A DNA stretch of 64,000 nucleotides, from the NCBI RefSeq assembly GCF_900112355.1, contig NZ_FOLM01000006.1:1-64000 (forward strand), in the 5' to 3' direction. Below are positions 44,511-53,854 of the stretch, piece after piece (within the stretch, counting starts at the first letter, position 1; each line of letters begins with the position of its first letter). A program made the position numbers and the translations under genes. The stretch is from Streptomyces aidingensis (GTDB lineage: Bacteria > Actinomycetota > Actinomycetes > Streptomycetales > Streptomycetaceae). Below the pieces are notes generated by a model that saw only the letters and a list, made by a program, of their open reading frames with translations, had not been told where the DNA came from and searched no databases.

Positions 44511-44726
44511 CTAGGGCCGTCCGCCCCCATGACGCGTGGCGAGCGTCGCAAGCGCGGTGCGCCACATCTCCGGGGTGAAGGTCAGCACCGGGCCGCCACT
44601 CCTCGTCGAGTCGCGCACCAGCACCGCCTCTCCCAGTAATGCGACTTCACAGCACTCGTTGTTCTCGTCGGTACCGCTGTGACTACTCTTCCGCCATGGC
44701 ACCGCGCGGCGGTCCTGAACCGTCAC
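44511..44726 (-). CDS. DUF397 protein (small partner of XRE/DUF5753 regulators)
   Basis: Protein of 71 residues with the DUF397 hallmark WRKSSHSGTDENNECCEVAL, VLVRDSTRSGGPVLTFTPEM, WRTALATLATRHGGGRP. GTG 44726 is chosen because AAGGGGG lies five bases upstream; a GTG 15 bases earlier overlaps that site. DUF397 proteins antagonise DUF5753 regulators in the WhiJ-type systems. Pairing with the regulator at 42942-43796 is inferred from proximity, though they are on opposite strands. Confidence 0.85.
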   Translation of the reverse strand: MTVQDRRAVPWRKSSHSGTDENNECCEVALLGEAVLVRDSTRSGGPVLTFTPEMWRTALATLATRHGGGRP

Positions 44727-45014
44727 GCTGCCCCCTTTCACGCCGACAGCCGCGCCCCCTTCTCAGACTGCCCAGCGTGCCGGGGTCGCAGCCACCTTAG
44801 TGCCTCAGGCGTCGCTCGCGGGGAGTTCCGGAGGGAGCGGAGAGGAGAACGGCCGGAAGAGACTGCGACTCCGTTCCGGGCCGTTCGGATCCCGACCTAC
44901 CTCTGTCATGTCCAAAGTAACGAAGTGTCATGTCTAGGCTAGGAACCGCGCCCGGCGTACACCAGGGGCCCGTGCCGGTGTGGGCCTCGGCACAGTGCGG
45001 GGGCGCAGGTCAGG

Positions 45015-45225
45015 GGGGAGTTGACGCGGCTGGGGGGCCGTGGTGGACTCATGGATGCCAAACGGCGGCAGGAGAGGAAGCCGGTGCGAATCCGGCGCGG
45101 TCCCGCCACTGTCACCGGGGAGCGCTCCCCCACCCGACGCCACGGCCCGCACGGGCTGGAAGGCCGGGGGAGGCGCCGATCCGGGAGCCAGGAGACTCTC
45201 ACCGCCGGTCACGTCGAGCCAGGGC
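45015..45225 (+). ncRNA. cobalamin (B12) riboswitch
   Basis: The core box GAAGCCGGTGCGAATCCGGC is followed by GCGGTCCCGCCACTGT and, about 70 bases later, AGCCAGGAGACTCTC, the conserved elements of the AdoCbl riboswitch. It lies upstream of a 15-gene cobalamin operon and surely represses it when cobalamin is plentiful. End points are approximate. The control is probably translational or by attenuation, since the next 105 bases include a small hairpin and a short upstream ORF. Confidence 0.93.
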
Positions 45226-45250
45226 GCGGACCCTGAGTGAGGACACTCCC

Positions 45251-45328
45251 ATGACGGGCCTTTGCCTGCTGCCCCCCGGACCCCTGCATCCCTTCCCCAC
45301 CCCCGCGCGAGGTGTGACGGCGGGCTGA
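45251..45328 (+). CDS. 25-residue upstream ORF between riboswitch and cobD
   Basis: ATG 45251 starts MTGLCLLPPGPLHPFPTPAR plus GVTAG and stops four bases before the cobD ATG. The Shine-Dalgarno-like GAGGA lies in the loop of a small hairpin GAGTG-AGGA-CACTC (45235-45248) directly before the start. The Pro-rich peptide has no known homologue that I recall. It could couple riboswitch state to cobD translation, or be spurious. Confidence 0.4.
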   Translation: MTGLCLLPPGPLHPFPTPARGVTAG

Positions 45329-45332
45329 CACC

Positions 45333-46304
45333 ATGCCGACGCCCTCTCCCGTCGCGTGCGGCATGGCCCTGGGTTTCTGCGCCGATCTGATCGCCGGTGA
45401 TCCCCGCAGGGGACATCCGGTGGCCGGATTCGGCCGGGCCGCCGCCGCTCTGGAACGCCTGCTGTGGCGCGACCGGCACACCGCCGGCGCGCTGTACGCC
45501 GCGCTGTGCGCGGGCCCGGCCGTGGCCGCCGGCGCGCTGCTGGAACACCGCGCCGCCACCGCGCCGCTGCCGCGCGCCCTGGCCACCGCCGCCGTCACCT
45601 GGACCGTGCTGGGCGGCACCGGCCTGGCCCGGGAGGCCGGGCGGATCGCCGCCGCGCTGGAGGCCGGACGGACCGAACGCGCCCGCGCGCTGCTGCCCGG
45701 CCTGTGCGGACGCGACCCGCAGGCGCTGGACGCCGACGCCATCGCCCGCGCGGTGGTGGAGTCGGTGGCCGAGAACACCTCGGACGCGGTCGTCGGCGCG
45801 CTGGTGTGGGGCGCCGTGGGCGGCATCGCCGGGCTGGCCGGCTTCCGGGCGGTGAACACCCTGGACGCGATGGTCGGTCACCGCTCCCCGCGGCACCGGC
45901 GGTTCGGCTGGGCCGCGGCCCGGCTGGACGACGCGGCGGGTCTGCCCGGCGCCCGGCTGACCGCCCTGCTGGCGGCGCTCGCCGGGCCCGACACCCCGGG
46001 CGCGCTGCGCGCCTGGGGCACCGACGCCCGGCGCCATCCGAGCCCGAACGCCGGGGTGGTGGAGGCGGCCTTCGCCGGGGCGCTCGGGGTGCGGCTGGGC
46101 GGCACCCTCTCCTACGGCGGACGGACCGAGCACCGCCCGGTGCTCAACGCTCCCGGACGCGCGGTGGCGGCGGCGGACATCGGCCGGGCCGTCCGGCTCT
46201 CCCGCCGCGTCGGCCTGCTGGCCCTCGCGCTCACCGCGGGCACCCGCGCCGCGGCCGGGGCCCTCACCCGCCGCGCCACGGCCGCCGCCGGGGGCCGGCG
46301 ATGA
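45333..46304 (+). CDS. cobD: adenosylcobinamide-phosphate synthase CobD/CbiB
   Basis: Membrane protein of 323 residues attaching the aminopropanol arm to the corrin ring. It shows LIAGDPRRGHPVAGFGRAAA, ALDADAIARAVVESVAENTS, GFRAVNTLDAMVGH and LSYGGRTEHRPVLNAPGRAV, all CobD hallmarks, with several membrane helices between. It is the first cobalamin gene after the riboswitch. No strong ribosome site is visible at ATG 45333, consistent with coupling to the short upstream ORF. The final 40 residues are Ala/Arg-rich. Confidence 0.95.
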   Translation: MPTPSPVACGMALGFCADLIAGDPRRGHPVAGFGRAAAALERLLWRDRHTAGALYAALCAGPAVAAGALLEHRAATAPLPRALATAAVTWTVLGGTGLAREAGRIAAALEAGRTERARALLPGLCGRDPQALDADAIARAVVESVAENTSDAVVGALVWGAVGGIAGLAGFRAVNTLDAMVGHRSPRHRRFGWAAARLDDAAGLPGARLTALLAALAGPDTPGALRAWGTDARRHPSPNAGVVEAAFAGALGVRLGGTLSYGGRTEHRPVLNAPGRAVAAADIGRAVRLSRRVGLLALALTAGTRAAAGALTRRATAAAGGRR

Positions 46305-46341
46305 ACGGGCCCCGGGCGGCCGGCACCGCGGGGAGGTGCCG

Positions 46342-47868
46342 ATGAGCGCGGGCGGGCTGCTGGTGGCCGGAACGGCCTCGGACGCCGGCAAGAGCGTGAT
46401 CACGGCCGGGATCTGCCGGTGGCTGGCGCGCAAGGGGCTGCGGGTGGCGCCGTTCAAGGCGCAGAACATGTCGCTGAACTCCTTTGTCACCCGGGACGGC
46501 GCCGAGATCGGCCGCGCCCAGGCCATGCAGGCCGCCGCCGCCCGGACCGAACCCAGCGCGCTGATGAACCCGGTGCTGCTCAAGCCGGGCGGGGAGCGCC
46601 GCAGCCAGGTGGTGCTGCTGGGCCGCCCGGCCGGCGAGCTCAGCGCCCGCGGCTACCACTCCCCCGGCGGCGACGGCCCGCTGAGCCGGGAGGCGCTGCT
46701 GACGACCGTCACCGACTGCCTGGCCGCTCTGCGCCGCACCCACGACGCGGTGATCTGCGAGGGCGCGGGCAGCCCCGCCGAGATCAATCTGCGCCGGGGC
46801 GACATCGTCAACATGGGCCTGGCGCGCGCCGCCGGGCTGCCGGTGATCGTGGCCGGCGACATCGACCGGGGCGGCGTCTTCGCCTCCTTCTACGGCACCA
46901 CCGCCCTGCTGTCCCCGGCCGACCAGGCGCTGGTGGCGGGCTATCTGGTCAACAAGTTCCGCGGCGACGCCGGCCTGCTGGAGCCGGGCCTGGAGATGCT
47001 GCGCGGCCTCACCGGGCGTCCGGTGCTCGGCGTGCTGCCGTTCCGGCACGGCCTGGGCATCGACGAGGAGGACGGCCTGCGGATCTCGCTGCGCGGCACC
47101 GTGCGGGAGTCCGCCCCGGCCGCGCCGCACGGCCCCGAGGTGCTGCGGGTGGCGGTGCTGCCGGTGCCGCTGATGTCCAACTTCACCGATGTGGATGCGC
47201 TGGCCGCCGAACCCGGGGTGGTGGTCCGGTTCTGCGACCGGCCGGAGGAGCTGGCCGACGCCGACCTGGTCATCGTGCCCGGCACCCGCGGCACCGTCCG
47301 GGCGCTGCGCTGGCTGCACGACCGCGGCCTGGCCGCGGAGCTGCGGCGGCGCGCCGCCGGGCACCGTCCGGTGCTGGGCATCTGCGGCGGCTTCCAGCTT
47401 CTCGGCGAGCGCATCGAGGACGGGATCGAGTCGCGCGCCGGGGTGGTGGCCGGGCTGGGCCTGCTGCCGGTGCGGGTGCGGTTCCGGGCGGAGAAGACCC
47501 TGGCCCGGCCGGAGGGCCGGGCCCTGGGCGAGCCGGTGACGGGCTACGAGATCCACCACGGCGTGGCCGAGGTGCGCGGCGGCGAACCGTTCCTGGACGG
47601 CTGCCGCTCCGGCTCGGTCTGGGGCACGCACTGGCACGGCTCGCTGGAGAGCGACGGTTTCCGCCGGGCGTTTCTGCGCCGGATCGCGGCCGACGCCGGG
47701 CGACGCTTCGTGCCCGCGCCCGGCACCCGGTTCGGGCTGCTGCGCGAGGAACAGCTCGATCTGCTGGGGGATCTGATCGAGGAGCACACCGACACCGCCG
47801 CGCTGCTGCGGCTGATCGAGGAGGGCGCCCCCGGGGGCCTGCCCTTCCTGCCACCGGGAGCGCCATGA
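46342..47868 (+). CDS. cobQ: cobyric acid synthase CobQ
   Basis: Amidates four carboxylates of adenosylcobyrinic acid a,c-diamide using glutamine and ATP. The protein has 508 residues. The ATP P-loop-like LLVAGTASDAGKSVITAGIC is followed by FKAQNMSLNSFVT, and AGDIDRGGVFASFYGTTALL lies in the synthetase half. The glutaminase triad has LGICGGFQLLGE (Cys) and late HGVAEVR and HWHGSLES. The start ATG 46342 follows GGGAGG. It lies 37 bases after cobD, and its stop overlaps cobN as ATGA. Confidence 0.97.
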   Translation: MSAGGLLVAGTASDAGKSVITAGICRWLARKGLRVAPFKAQNMSLNSFVTRDGAEIGRAQAMQAAAARTEPSALMNPVLLKPGGERRSQVVLLGRPAGELSARGYHSPGGDGPLSREALLTTVTDCLAALRRTHDAVICEGAGSPAEINLRRGDIVNMGLARAAGLPVIVAGDIDRGGVFASFYGTTALLSPADQALVAGYLVNKFRGDAGLLEPGLEMLRGLTGRPVLGVLPFRHGLGIDEEDGLRISLRGTVRESAPAAPHGPEVLRVAVLPVPLMSNFTDVDALAAEPGVVVRFCDRPEELADADLVIVPGTRGTVRALRWLHDRGLAAELRRRAAGHRPVLGICGGFQLLGERIEDGIESRAGVVAGLGLLPVRVRFRAEKTLARPEGRALGEPVTGYEIHHGVAEVRGGEPFLDGCRSGSVWGTHWHGSLESDGFRRAFLRRIAADAGRRFVPAPGTRFGLLREEQLDLLGDLIEEHTDTAALLRLIEEGAPGGLPFLPPGAP

Positions 47869-50800
47869 CAGCGCCGGAGCCGGCGACGGACAGCGGACGG
47901 ACAAGGGAGCGGCCGGAGATGGAAACGGACGACAGCGCACCGGACGGCGGGCGGACACCGCCCGCCGGACCCGCGCAGCCCGGGGAGACCGCCGGGGAGA
48001 CGGTACCGCCGGTGGTACTGCTCTCCACCGCGGACACCGACCTGCTGGCGGCCCGGGCCTCCGGCGCCCCGTACCGGATCGGCAATCCGTCCCGGCTGGA
48101 CGCGGCCCGGGACCTGCCGGAGCTGCTGGACGGCGCCGGGGTGGCGGTGCTGCGCCTGCTGGGCGGCCGGCGCGCCTGGGAGGACGGGGTGGCCGCGCTG
48201 CGCGCCGGCGGCGTGCCCTGCGTCCTGCTCGGCGGCGAGGCCCTGCCGGACGCGGAGCTGATGGCGCAGTCCACGGTGCCGGCCGGGGTGGTCGCCGAGG
48301 CCCTGCGCTATCTGGTGGAGGGCGGCCCGGAGAACCTGGCCGAGCTGGCCCGGTTCCTCTCCGACACGGTGCTGCTCACCGGCAGCGGCTTCGCCCCGCC
48401 GCGCACCATGCCGGCCTACGGGGTGCACGGCGAGCCGGCCGCGCTGCCCGGCCGCCCCACTGTGGCGGTGCTGTACTACCGGGCGCACGAACTGTCCGGC
48501 AACACCTCGTTCGTCGAGACCCTCTGCGCGGCCGTCGAGCGGCGCGGCGCCAACGCCCTGCCGGTGCACTGCGCCTCGCTGCGCGACGCGGACGCCGGGC
48601 TGTTCGACCTGCTGGGCCGGGCCGACGCCCTCATCACCACGGTGCTGGCCTCCGGCGGCACCCGGCCGGCCGGCGCCGCGGCCGGCGGCGACGACGAGAG
48701 CTGGGACATCGGCGCGCTGGCCGGGCTGAATGTGCCGATCGTGCAGGGCCTGTGCCTGACCGGCGGCCGGGAGGCATGGCTGGCCTCGGACGCGGCGCTC
48801 TCCCCGATGGACGCGGCGATGCAGGTGGCGATTCCGGAGTTCGACGGCCGGCTGATCACCGTGCCGTTCTCCTTCAAGGAGGAGGGCCCGGACGGCATCC
48901 CGGTGTACACCGCCGATCCGGAACGGGCCGACCGGGTGGCCGGCATCGCCGTACGGCATGCGGCGCTGCGCCACAGGCCGAACGCCGAGAAGCGGATCGC
49001 GGTCGTCTTCACCGCCTATCCGACCAAGCACTCCCGGGTGGGCAACGCGGTGGGCCTGGACACCCCCGCCTCGGCGGTCCGGCTGCTGGACGCGCTGCGC
49101 GCCGCCGGCTACCGCGTCACGGACCACCCGGACAGCGGCGACGAGCTGATCCACCGGCTGATCGCGGCCGGCGGCCATGACGTGGAGTGGCTGACCGAGG
49201 AGCAGTTGGCCGCCGCCCCGGCCCGGGTGCCGCTCGCGGACTACCGGGAGTGGTTCGCGGCGCTGGACCCGGAACTGCGCGAGGCCATGACCCGGCACTG
49301 GGGCGAGCCGCCCGGCTCCCTCTACACCGACGGCGACGACATCGTGCTGGCGTCCCTGGAGTTCGGCAACGTGCTGCTGATGATCCAGCCGCCGCGCGGC
49401 TTCGGCGAGAACCCCGTCGCCATCTACCACGACCCCGACATGCCGCCCTCGCACCACTATCTGGCGGCCTACCGCTGGCTGGAGCGGAGCTGGGGCGCGG
49501 ACGCGATCGTCCATCTGGGCAAGCACGGCACCCTGGAGTGGCTGCCCGGCAAGGGCCTGGGCCTGTCGGCCGGCTGCGCCCCGGACGCGGTGCTCGGCGA
49601 GCTGCCGCTGGTGTACCCCTTCATCGTCAACGACCCGGGCGAGGGCACCCAGGCCAAGCGGCGCGGGCATGCCACCGTGGTGGACCATCTGGTGCCGCCC
49701 ATGGCGCGCGCCGACTCCTATGGCGACCTGGCCAGGCTGGAGCAGCTTCTCGACGAATACGCCCTGGTCAGCGATCTGGACCCGGCCAAGGCACCGGCCG
49801 TGCGCAGCCAGATCTGGACGCTGGTCCGGGCCGCCGAGCTGCATCACGACCTCCGGGTGGAGGAGCAGCCGGGGGAGGACGAGTTCGACGAGTTCGTGAT
49901 GCACATCGACGGCTGGCTGTGCGAGATCAAGGATGTGCAGATCCGGGACGGCCTGCATGTGCTGGGCGCCGCGCCCGCCGGTGAGCCCCGGGTCAATCTG
50001 GCGCTGGCGGTGCTGCGCTCGGCCCAGGTGTGGGGCGGCACGGGGGGCGCGCTGCCCGGGCTGCGGGCGGTGCTGGCCGGGCACTTCGGGCTGGACGAGC
50101 AGGAGCTGCTGGCCGTGCCCGGCGCCCGGATCGCCGTCCCGGCGGCGCTGACCGCGCTCGCCGACGGCCCGGCCCGCACCGCCTCCGACGCGGTCGATCT
50201 GCTGGAACACCTCGCCCGCCGGCTGGCCGAGGCGATGGAGGCGGAGGGCTGGACGGCCCCGGGCGCGGCGCGGCGGGCGGTGGCGGCGGTGCTGGGCCCG
50301 CACGCCCCGGCCGCACTGCCCGGGGCGGTGCGGGTGCTGGAGTTCGCCGCCGGCGAGCTGGTGCCGCGGCTGGCCCGCACCACGGACGAGATCGGCCATG
50401 TGCTGCGCGCCCTGGACGGCGGCTACATCCCGGCCGGGCCGTCCGGCTCCCCCACCCGCGGACTGGTCAATGTGCTGCCGACCGGCCGCAACTTCTACTC
50501 GGTGGACCCCAAGGCGATTCCCTCCCGGCTCTCCTGGGAGGTGGGCAGCGCGCTGGCGGATTCCCTGCTGGCCCGTCATCTGGCCGACCACGGCGGGTAT
50601 CCGCGCTCGGTGGGGCTGACCGTCTGGGGCACCTCCTGCATGCGCACCCAGGGCGACGACATCGCGGAGATCCTGGCCCTGCTGGGCTGCCGCCCGGTCT
50701 GGGACGACGCCTCCCGCCGGGTGACCGGCTTCGAGATCGTGCCGCAGCCGGAGCTGGGCCGTCCCCGCATCGACGTCACGGTGCGCATCTCCGGCTTCTT

Positions 50801-51677
50801 CCGGGACGCCTTCCCGCATGTGGTGGCGCTGATCGACGACGCGGTGCGGGCGGTGGCGGAGCTGGACGAGCCGCCGGAGCACAACTACGTGCGGGCGCAC
50901 GCCGACCAGGACACCGCGGCGCACGGCGACCGGCGCCGCGCCACCGCCCGGATCTTCGGCTCCAAGCCGGGCGCGTACGGCGCCGGCCTGCTGCCGCTGA
51001 TCGACGCCCGCAACTGGCGCAGCGACGCCGACCTGGCCGAGGTCTACGCGGTCTGGGGCGGTTACGCCTACGGCCGCGGCCTGGACGGCCGCCCGGCCCG
51101 CGGCGACATGGAGACCGCCTTCCGCCGCATCCAGGTCGCCGCGAAGAACATCGACACCCGCGAACACGATCTGATGGACGCGGACGACTACTTCCAGTAC
51201 CACGGCGGCATGGTGGCCATGGTGCGGCACCTCACCGGCGGCTCGCCGGAGGCGTATGTCGGCGACAGCGCCACGCCGGACCGGGTGCGGACCCGCACCC
51301 TGGGCGAGGAGACGCACCGGGTGTTCCGCTCCCGGGTGGTCAATCCGCGCTGGATGGCGGCGATGCGCCGGCACGGCTACAAGGGCGCCTTCGAGATGGC
51401 CGCCACGGTGGACTACCTGTTCGGCTACGACGCCACCGCCGGGGTGGTGGACGACTGGATGTACGAGCGGCTGGCCGCGGAGTACGTCTTCGCCGAGGAG
51501 AACCGGGAGTTCATGCGCCGCTCCAATCCATGGGCGCTGCGCGGCATCGCCGAACGCCTGCTGGAGGCGGCCGACCGCGGCCTGTGGGAGAGCCCGGAGG
51601 AGCAGACCCTCGACGGCCTGCGCGCGGTCTACCTGGAACTGGAAGGCGACCTCGAAGGACCGGAGGACCCCACATGA
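47865..51677 (+). CDS. cobN: cobaltochelatase large subunit CobN
   Basis: ATP-dependent cobalt insertion into hydrogenobyrinic acid a,c-diamide, 1,270 residues. An acidic disordered N-terminus (1-45) precedes the CobN/BchH fold. Recognisable blocks are VFTAYPTKHSRVGNAVGLDT, LGKHGTLEWLPGKGLGLSAG, VYPFIVNDPGEGTQAKRRGH, LPTGRNFYSVDPKAIPSRLS, and VWGTSCMRTQGDDIAEILAL near the end of the core. It is coupled to cobQ upstream and to the ChlD-like gene downstream (ATGA at both). Its partner ATPase subunit is encoded immediately downstream as a fused ChlI/ChlD-like protein rather than separate CobS and CobT. Confidence 0.96.
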   Translation: MTAPEPATDSGRTRERPEMETDDSAPDGGRTPPAGPAQPGETAGETVPPVVLLSTADTDLLAARASGAPYRIGNPSRLDAARDLPELLDGAGVAVLRLLGGRRAWEDGVAALRAGGVPCVLLGGEALPDAELMAQSTVPAGVVAEALRYLVEGGPENLAELARFLSDTVLLTGSGFAPPRTMPAYGVHGEPAALPGRPTVAVLYYRAHELSGNTSFVETLCAAVERRGANALPVHCASLRDADAGLFDLLGRADALITTVLASGGTRPAGAAAGGDDESWDIGALAGLNVPIVQGLCLTGGREAWLASDAALSPMDAAMQVAIPEFDGRLITVPFSFKEEGPDGIPVYTADPERADRVAGIAVRHAALRHRPNAEKRIAVVFTAYPTKHSRVGNAVGLDTPASAVRLLDALRAAGYRVTDHPDSGDELIHRLIAAGGHDVEWLTEEQLAAAPARVPLADYREWFAALDPELREAMTRHWGEPPGSLYTDGDDIVLASLEFGNVLLMIQPPRGFGENPVAIYHDPDMPPSHHYLAAYRWLERSWGADAIVHLGKHGTLEWLPGKGLGLSAGCAPDAVLGELPLVYPFIVNDPGEGTQAKRRGHATVVDHLVPPMARADSYGDLARLEQLLDEYALVSDLDPAKAPAVRSQIWTLVRAAELHHDLRVEEQPGEDEFDEFVMHIDGWLCEIKDVQIRDGLHVLGAAPAGEPRVNLALAVLRSAQVWGGTGGALPGLRAVLAGHFGLDEQELLAVPGARIAVPAALTALADGPARTASDAVDLLEHLARRLAEAMEAEGWTAPGAARRAVAAVLGPHAPAALPGAVRVLEFAAGELVPRLARTTDEIGHVLRALDGGYIPAGPSGSPTRGLVNVLPTGRNFYSVDPKAIPSRLSWEVGSALADSLLARHLADHGGYPRSVGLTVWGTSCMRTQGDDIAEILALLGCRPVWDDASRRVTGFEIVPQPELGRPRIDVTVRISGFFRDAFPHVVALIDDAVRAVAELDEPPEHNYVRAHADQDTAAHGDRRRATARIFGSKPGAYGAGLLPLIDARNWRSDADLAEVYAVWGGYAYGRGLDGRPARGDMETAFRRIQVAAKNIDTREHDLMDADDYFQYHGGMVAMVRHLTGGSPEAYVGDSATPDRVRTRTLGEETHRVFRSRVVNPRWMAAMRRHGYKGAFEMAATVDYLFGYDATAGVVDDWMYERLAAEYVFAEENREFMRRSNPWALRGIAERLLEAADRGLWESPEEQTLDGLRAVYLELEGDLEGPEDPT

Positions 51678-53854
51678 CCGGCACCGGAACCGGAACCGGC
51701 GCACCGAACGGCGGCATCGGCGGCATCGGCGGCGGCGGCCCCCGGGGGACCGCGCCCTATCCGTTCACCGCCCTCGTCGGCATGGCCGATCTGCGGCTGG
51801 GCCTGCTGCTCAACGCCGTCTCCCCGGCCATCGGCGGCGTGCTGGTGCGCGGCGAGAAGGGCACCGCCAAGTCGACCGCGGTGCGTTCGCTGGCCGCGCT
51901 GCTGCCCGAGGTGGCCGTGGTGCCCGGCTGCCGCTTCGCCTGCGACCCGGCCGCCCCCGACCCGCACTGCCCGGACGGCCCGCATGTGCCGGGCCCGGGC
52001 GCCGCCCGCCCGGCCCGCATGGTGGAACTGCCGGTCGGCGCCTCGGAGGACCGGCTGGTGGGCTCACTGGACATCGAGCGGGCACTGGCCGAGGGGGTGA
52101 GGGCGTTCGAGCCCGGTCTGCTGGCCCAGGCGCACCGCGGCGTGCTCTACGTCGACGAGGTCAATCTGCTGCACGACTTCCTGGTGGACCTGCTGCTGGA
52201 CGCGGCGGCCATGGGCGCCTGCCATGTGGAGCGGGAGGGCGTCTCGGTGCGGCATGCCGCCCGGTTCCTGCTGGTCGGGACGATGAACCCGGAGGAGGGG
52301 GAGCTGCGCCCGCAGCTTCTGGACCGGTTCGGCCTGACGGTGGAGGTGGCCGCCTCCCGGGACACCGGGGAGCGGATGGAAGTGGTCCGGCGCCGGCTGG
52401 CCCACGACGCCGACCCGGCCGGCTTCGCCGCGGGCTGGGCGGACGAGGAGGAGGCGCTGCGCAAGCGGATCGCCGCGGCCCGCGCACTGCTGCCCTCGGT
52501 CACGCTCGGGGACACGGCGCTGCGGCAGATCGCGGCGACCTGTGCGGCGTTCGAGGTGGACGGCATGCGGGCGGACATCGTGATGGCGCGCACCGCCACC
52601 GCGCTGGCCGCCTGGGCGGGGCGGACCGAGGTGGCGGCCGAGGATGTCCGGCAGGCGGCGCTGCTGGCGCTGCCGCACCGGCGCCGCCGCAATCCCTTCG
52701 ACGCGCCCGGCCTGGACGAGGACCGGCTCGACGAGGCCCTGGCCGAATCCGCAGGCCACGGCCCCGACGGACCGGACAGCCCCGACGGACCGGACGGCCC
52801 CGACGACGGCGGGGGCGGCGGCGGGGGCGGGCCCGATGACGGCGGCCCGCCGGACGGCGGTGCCGGAGAGGGTGCCGGGGACGGCGCCGGGGCCGCCGGG
52901 CCCGCCGGCCCCGGGGACGGCACCGGCGACGGCACCGAGGCGGCCACCGGCCGGCCACCGGAGCAGGCGGCCGTCCCGGCCGGCGAGCCGTTCGCCGCCC
53001 GCGTGCTGTCCGTCCCCGGCATCGGCGAGGGCGCGGCGGGCCGCCGCTCCCGCGCCCGCGCCGACCACGGCCGCGCCACCGGCGCCCGCCGCCCCCGCGG
53101 CCGGCTCACCGCGCTGCACCTGGCCGCCACCGTGCGGGCCGCCGCCCCGCACCAGCGCGCCCGCGGACGCACCGGCCCCGGCCTGCTGATCCGCCGCGAG
53201 GACCTGCGCCAGGCGGTGCGCGAGGGCCGGGAGTCCAATCTGGTCCTCTTCCTGGTGGACGCCTCCGGCTCGATGGCGGCCCGGCAGCGGATGGGCGCGG
53301 TCAAGGGCGCGGTGCTGTCCCTGCTGCTCGACGCCTACCAGCGCCGCGACAAGGTCGGCCTGGTCACCTTCCGGGGCAGCGGCGCGGAGGTGGCGCTGCC
53401 GCCCACCTCCTCGGTGGACGCGGCGGCCGTCCGGCTGGCCGCGCTGCCCACCGGCGGCCGTACCCCGCTGGCGGCCGGTCTGCTCGCCGCCCGGGAGGTG
53501 CTGCGGGTGGAACGGCTGCGCGACCCCGCCCGCCGCCCGCTGCTGATCGCGGTCACCGACGGCCGGGCCACCGGCGGCCCCGAGCCGCTCCCCCGGGCCT
53601 GGCACGCGGCGCGCCTGCTGGCCGCCGATGCCACCGCCTCGGTAGTCATCGACTGCGAGACCGGGCCGGTCAGGCTGGGCCTGGCCGCCGGTCTGGCCCA
53701 GCGGCTGGGCGGGCCGGCGGTGGCCCTGGAGGAACTGCGCGCCGAGACCGTCACCGCCGCCGTGCGCGCGCTGACCGGCCGGCACCGTGCCCCGGCCGGG
53801 CCCCCGCCCGGGCCCGGGCCCGCGTCCGCGAACCGACCGAGGAGGGCCGCGTAA
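51674..53854 (+). CDS. ChlI/ChlD-like chelatase subunit (AAA+ and VWA domains)
   Basis: Protein of 726 residues with the fused architecture of actinobacterial cobaltochelatase partners. The N-terminal AAA+ domain (about 30-340) has Walker A GEKGTAKSTAVRSLAALLP, Walker B GVLYVDEVNLLHDFLVDLLL and sensor 1 FLLVGTMNPEEGELRPQLLD. A Gly/Asp/Pro linker (about 355-440) leads to the VWA domain with MIDAS VDASGSMAARQ near residue 527 and AVTDGRATGG. It is expected to act with CobN. The start ATG 51674 overlaps cobN by four bases; the first 20 residues are Gly/Thr repeats (GTGTGTG) encoded by six-base tandem repeats. It ends in TAATG, overlapping cobO. Confidence 0.93.
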   Translation: MTGTGTGTGAPNGGIGGIGGGGPRGTAPYPFTALVGMADLRLGLLLNAVSPAIGGVLVRGEKGTAKSTAVRSLAALLPEVAVVPGCRFACDPAAPDPHCPDGPHVPGPGAARPARMVELPVGASEDRLVGSLDIERALAEGVRAFEPGLLAQAHRGVLYVDEVNLLHDFLVDLLLDAAAMGACHVEREGVSVRHAARFLLVGTMNPEEGELRPQLLDRFGLTVEVAASRDTGERMEVVRRRLAHDADPAGFAAGWADEEEALRKRIAAARALLPSVTLGDTALRQIAATCAAFEVDGMRADIVMARTATALAAWAGRTEVAAEDVRQAALLALPHRRRRNPFDAPGLDEDRLDEALAESAGHGPDGPDSPDGPDGPDDGGGGGGGGPDDGGPPDGGAGEGAGDGAGAAGPAGPGDGTGDGTEAATGRPPEQAAVPAGEPFAARVLSVPGIGEGAAGRRSRARADHGRATGARRPRGRLTALHLAATVRAAAPHQRARGRTGPGLLIRREDLRQAVREGRESNLVLFLVDASGSMAARQRMGAVKGAVLSLLLDAYQRRDKVGLVTFRGSGAEVALPPTSSVDAAAVRLAALPTGGRTPLAAGLLAAREVLRVERLRDPARRPLLIAVTDGRATGGPEPLPRAWHAARLLAADATASVVIDCETGPVRLGLAAGLAQRLGGPAVALEELRAETVTAAVRALTGRHRAPAGPPPGPGPASANRPRRAA

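Noticed and set aside
47544..51704. 1,386-codon minus-strand open frame
   Set aside because: Antisense shadow of cobN, Gln/His/Arg-rich without motifs.
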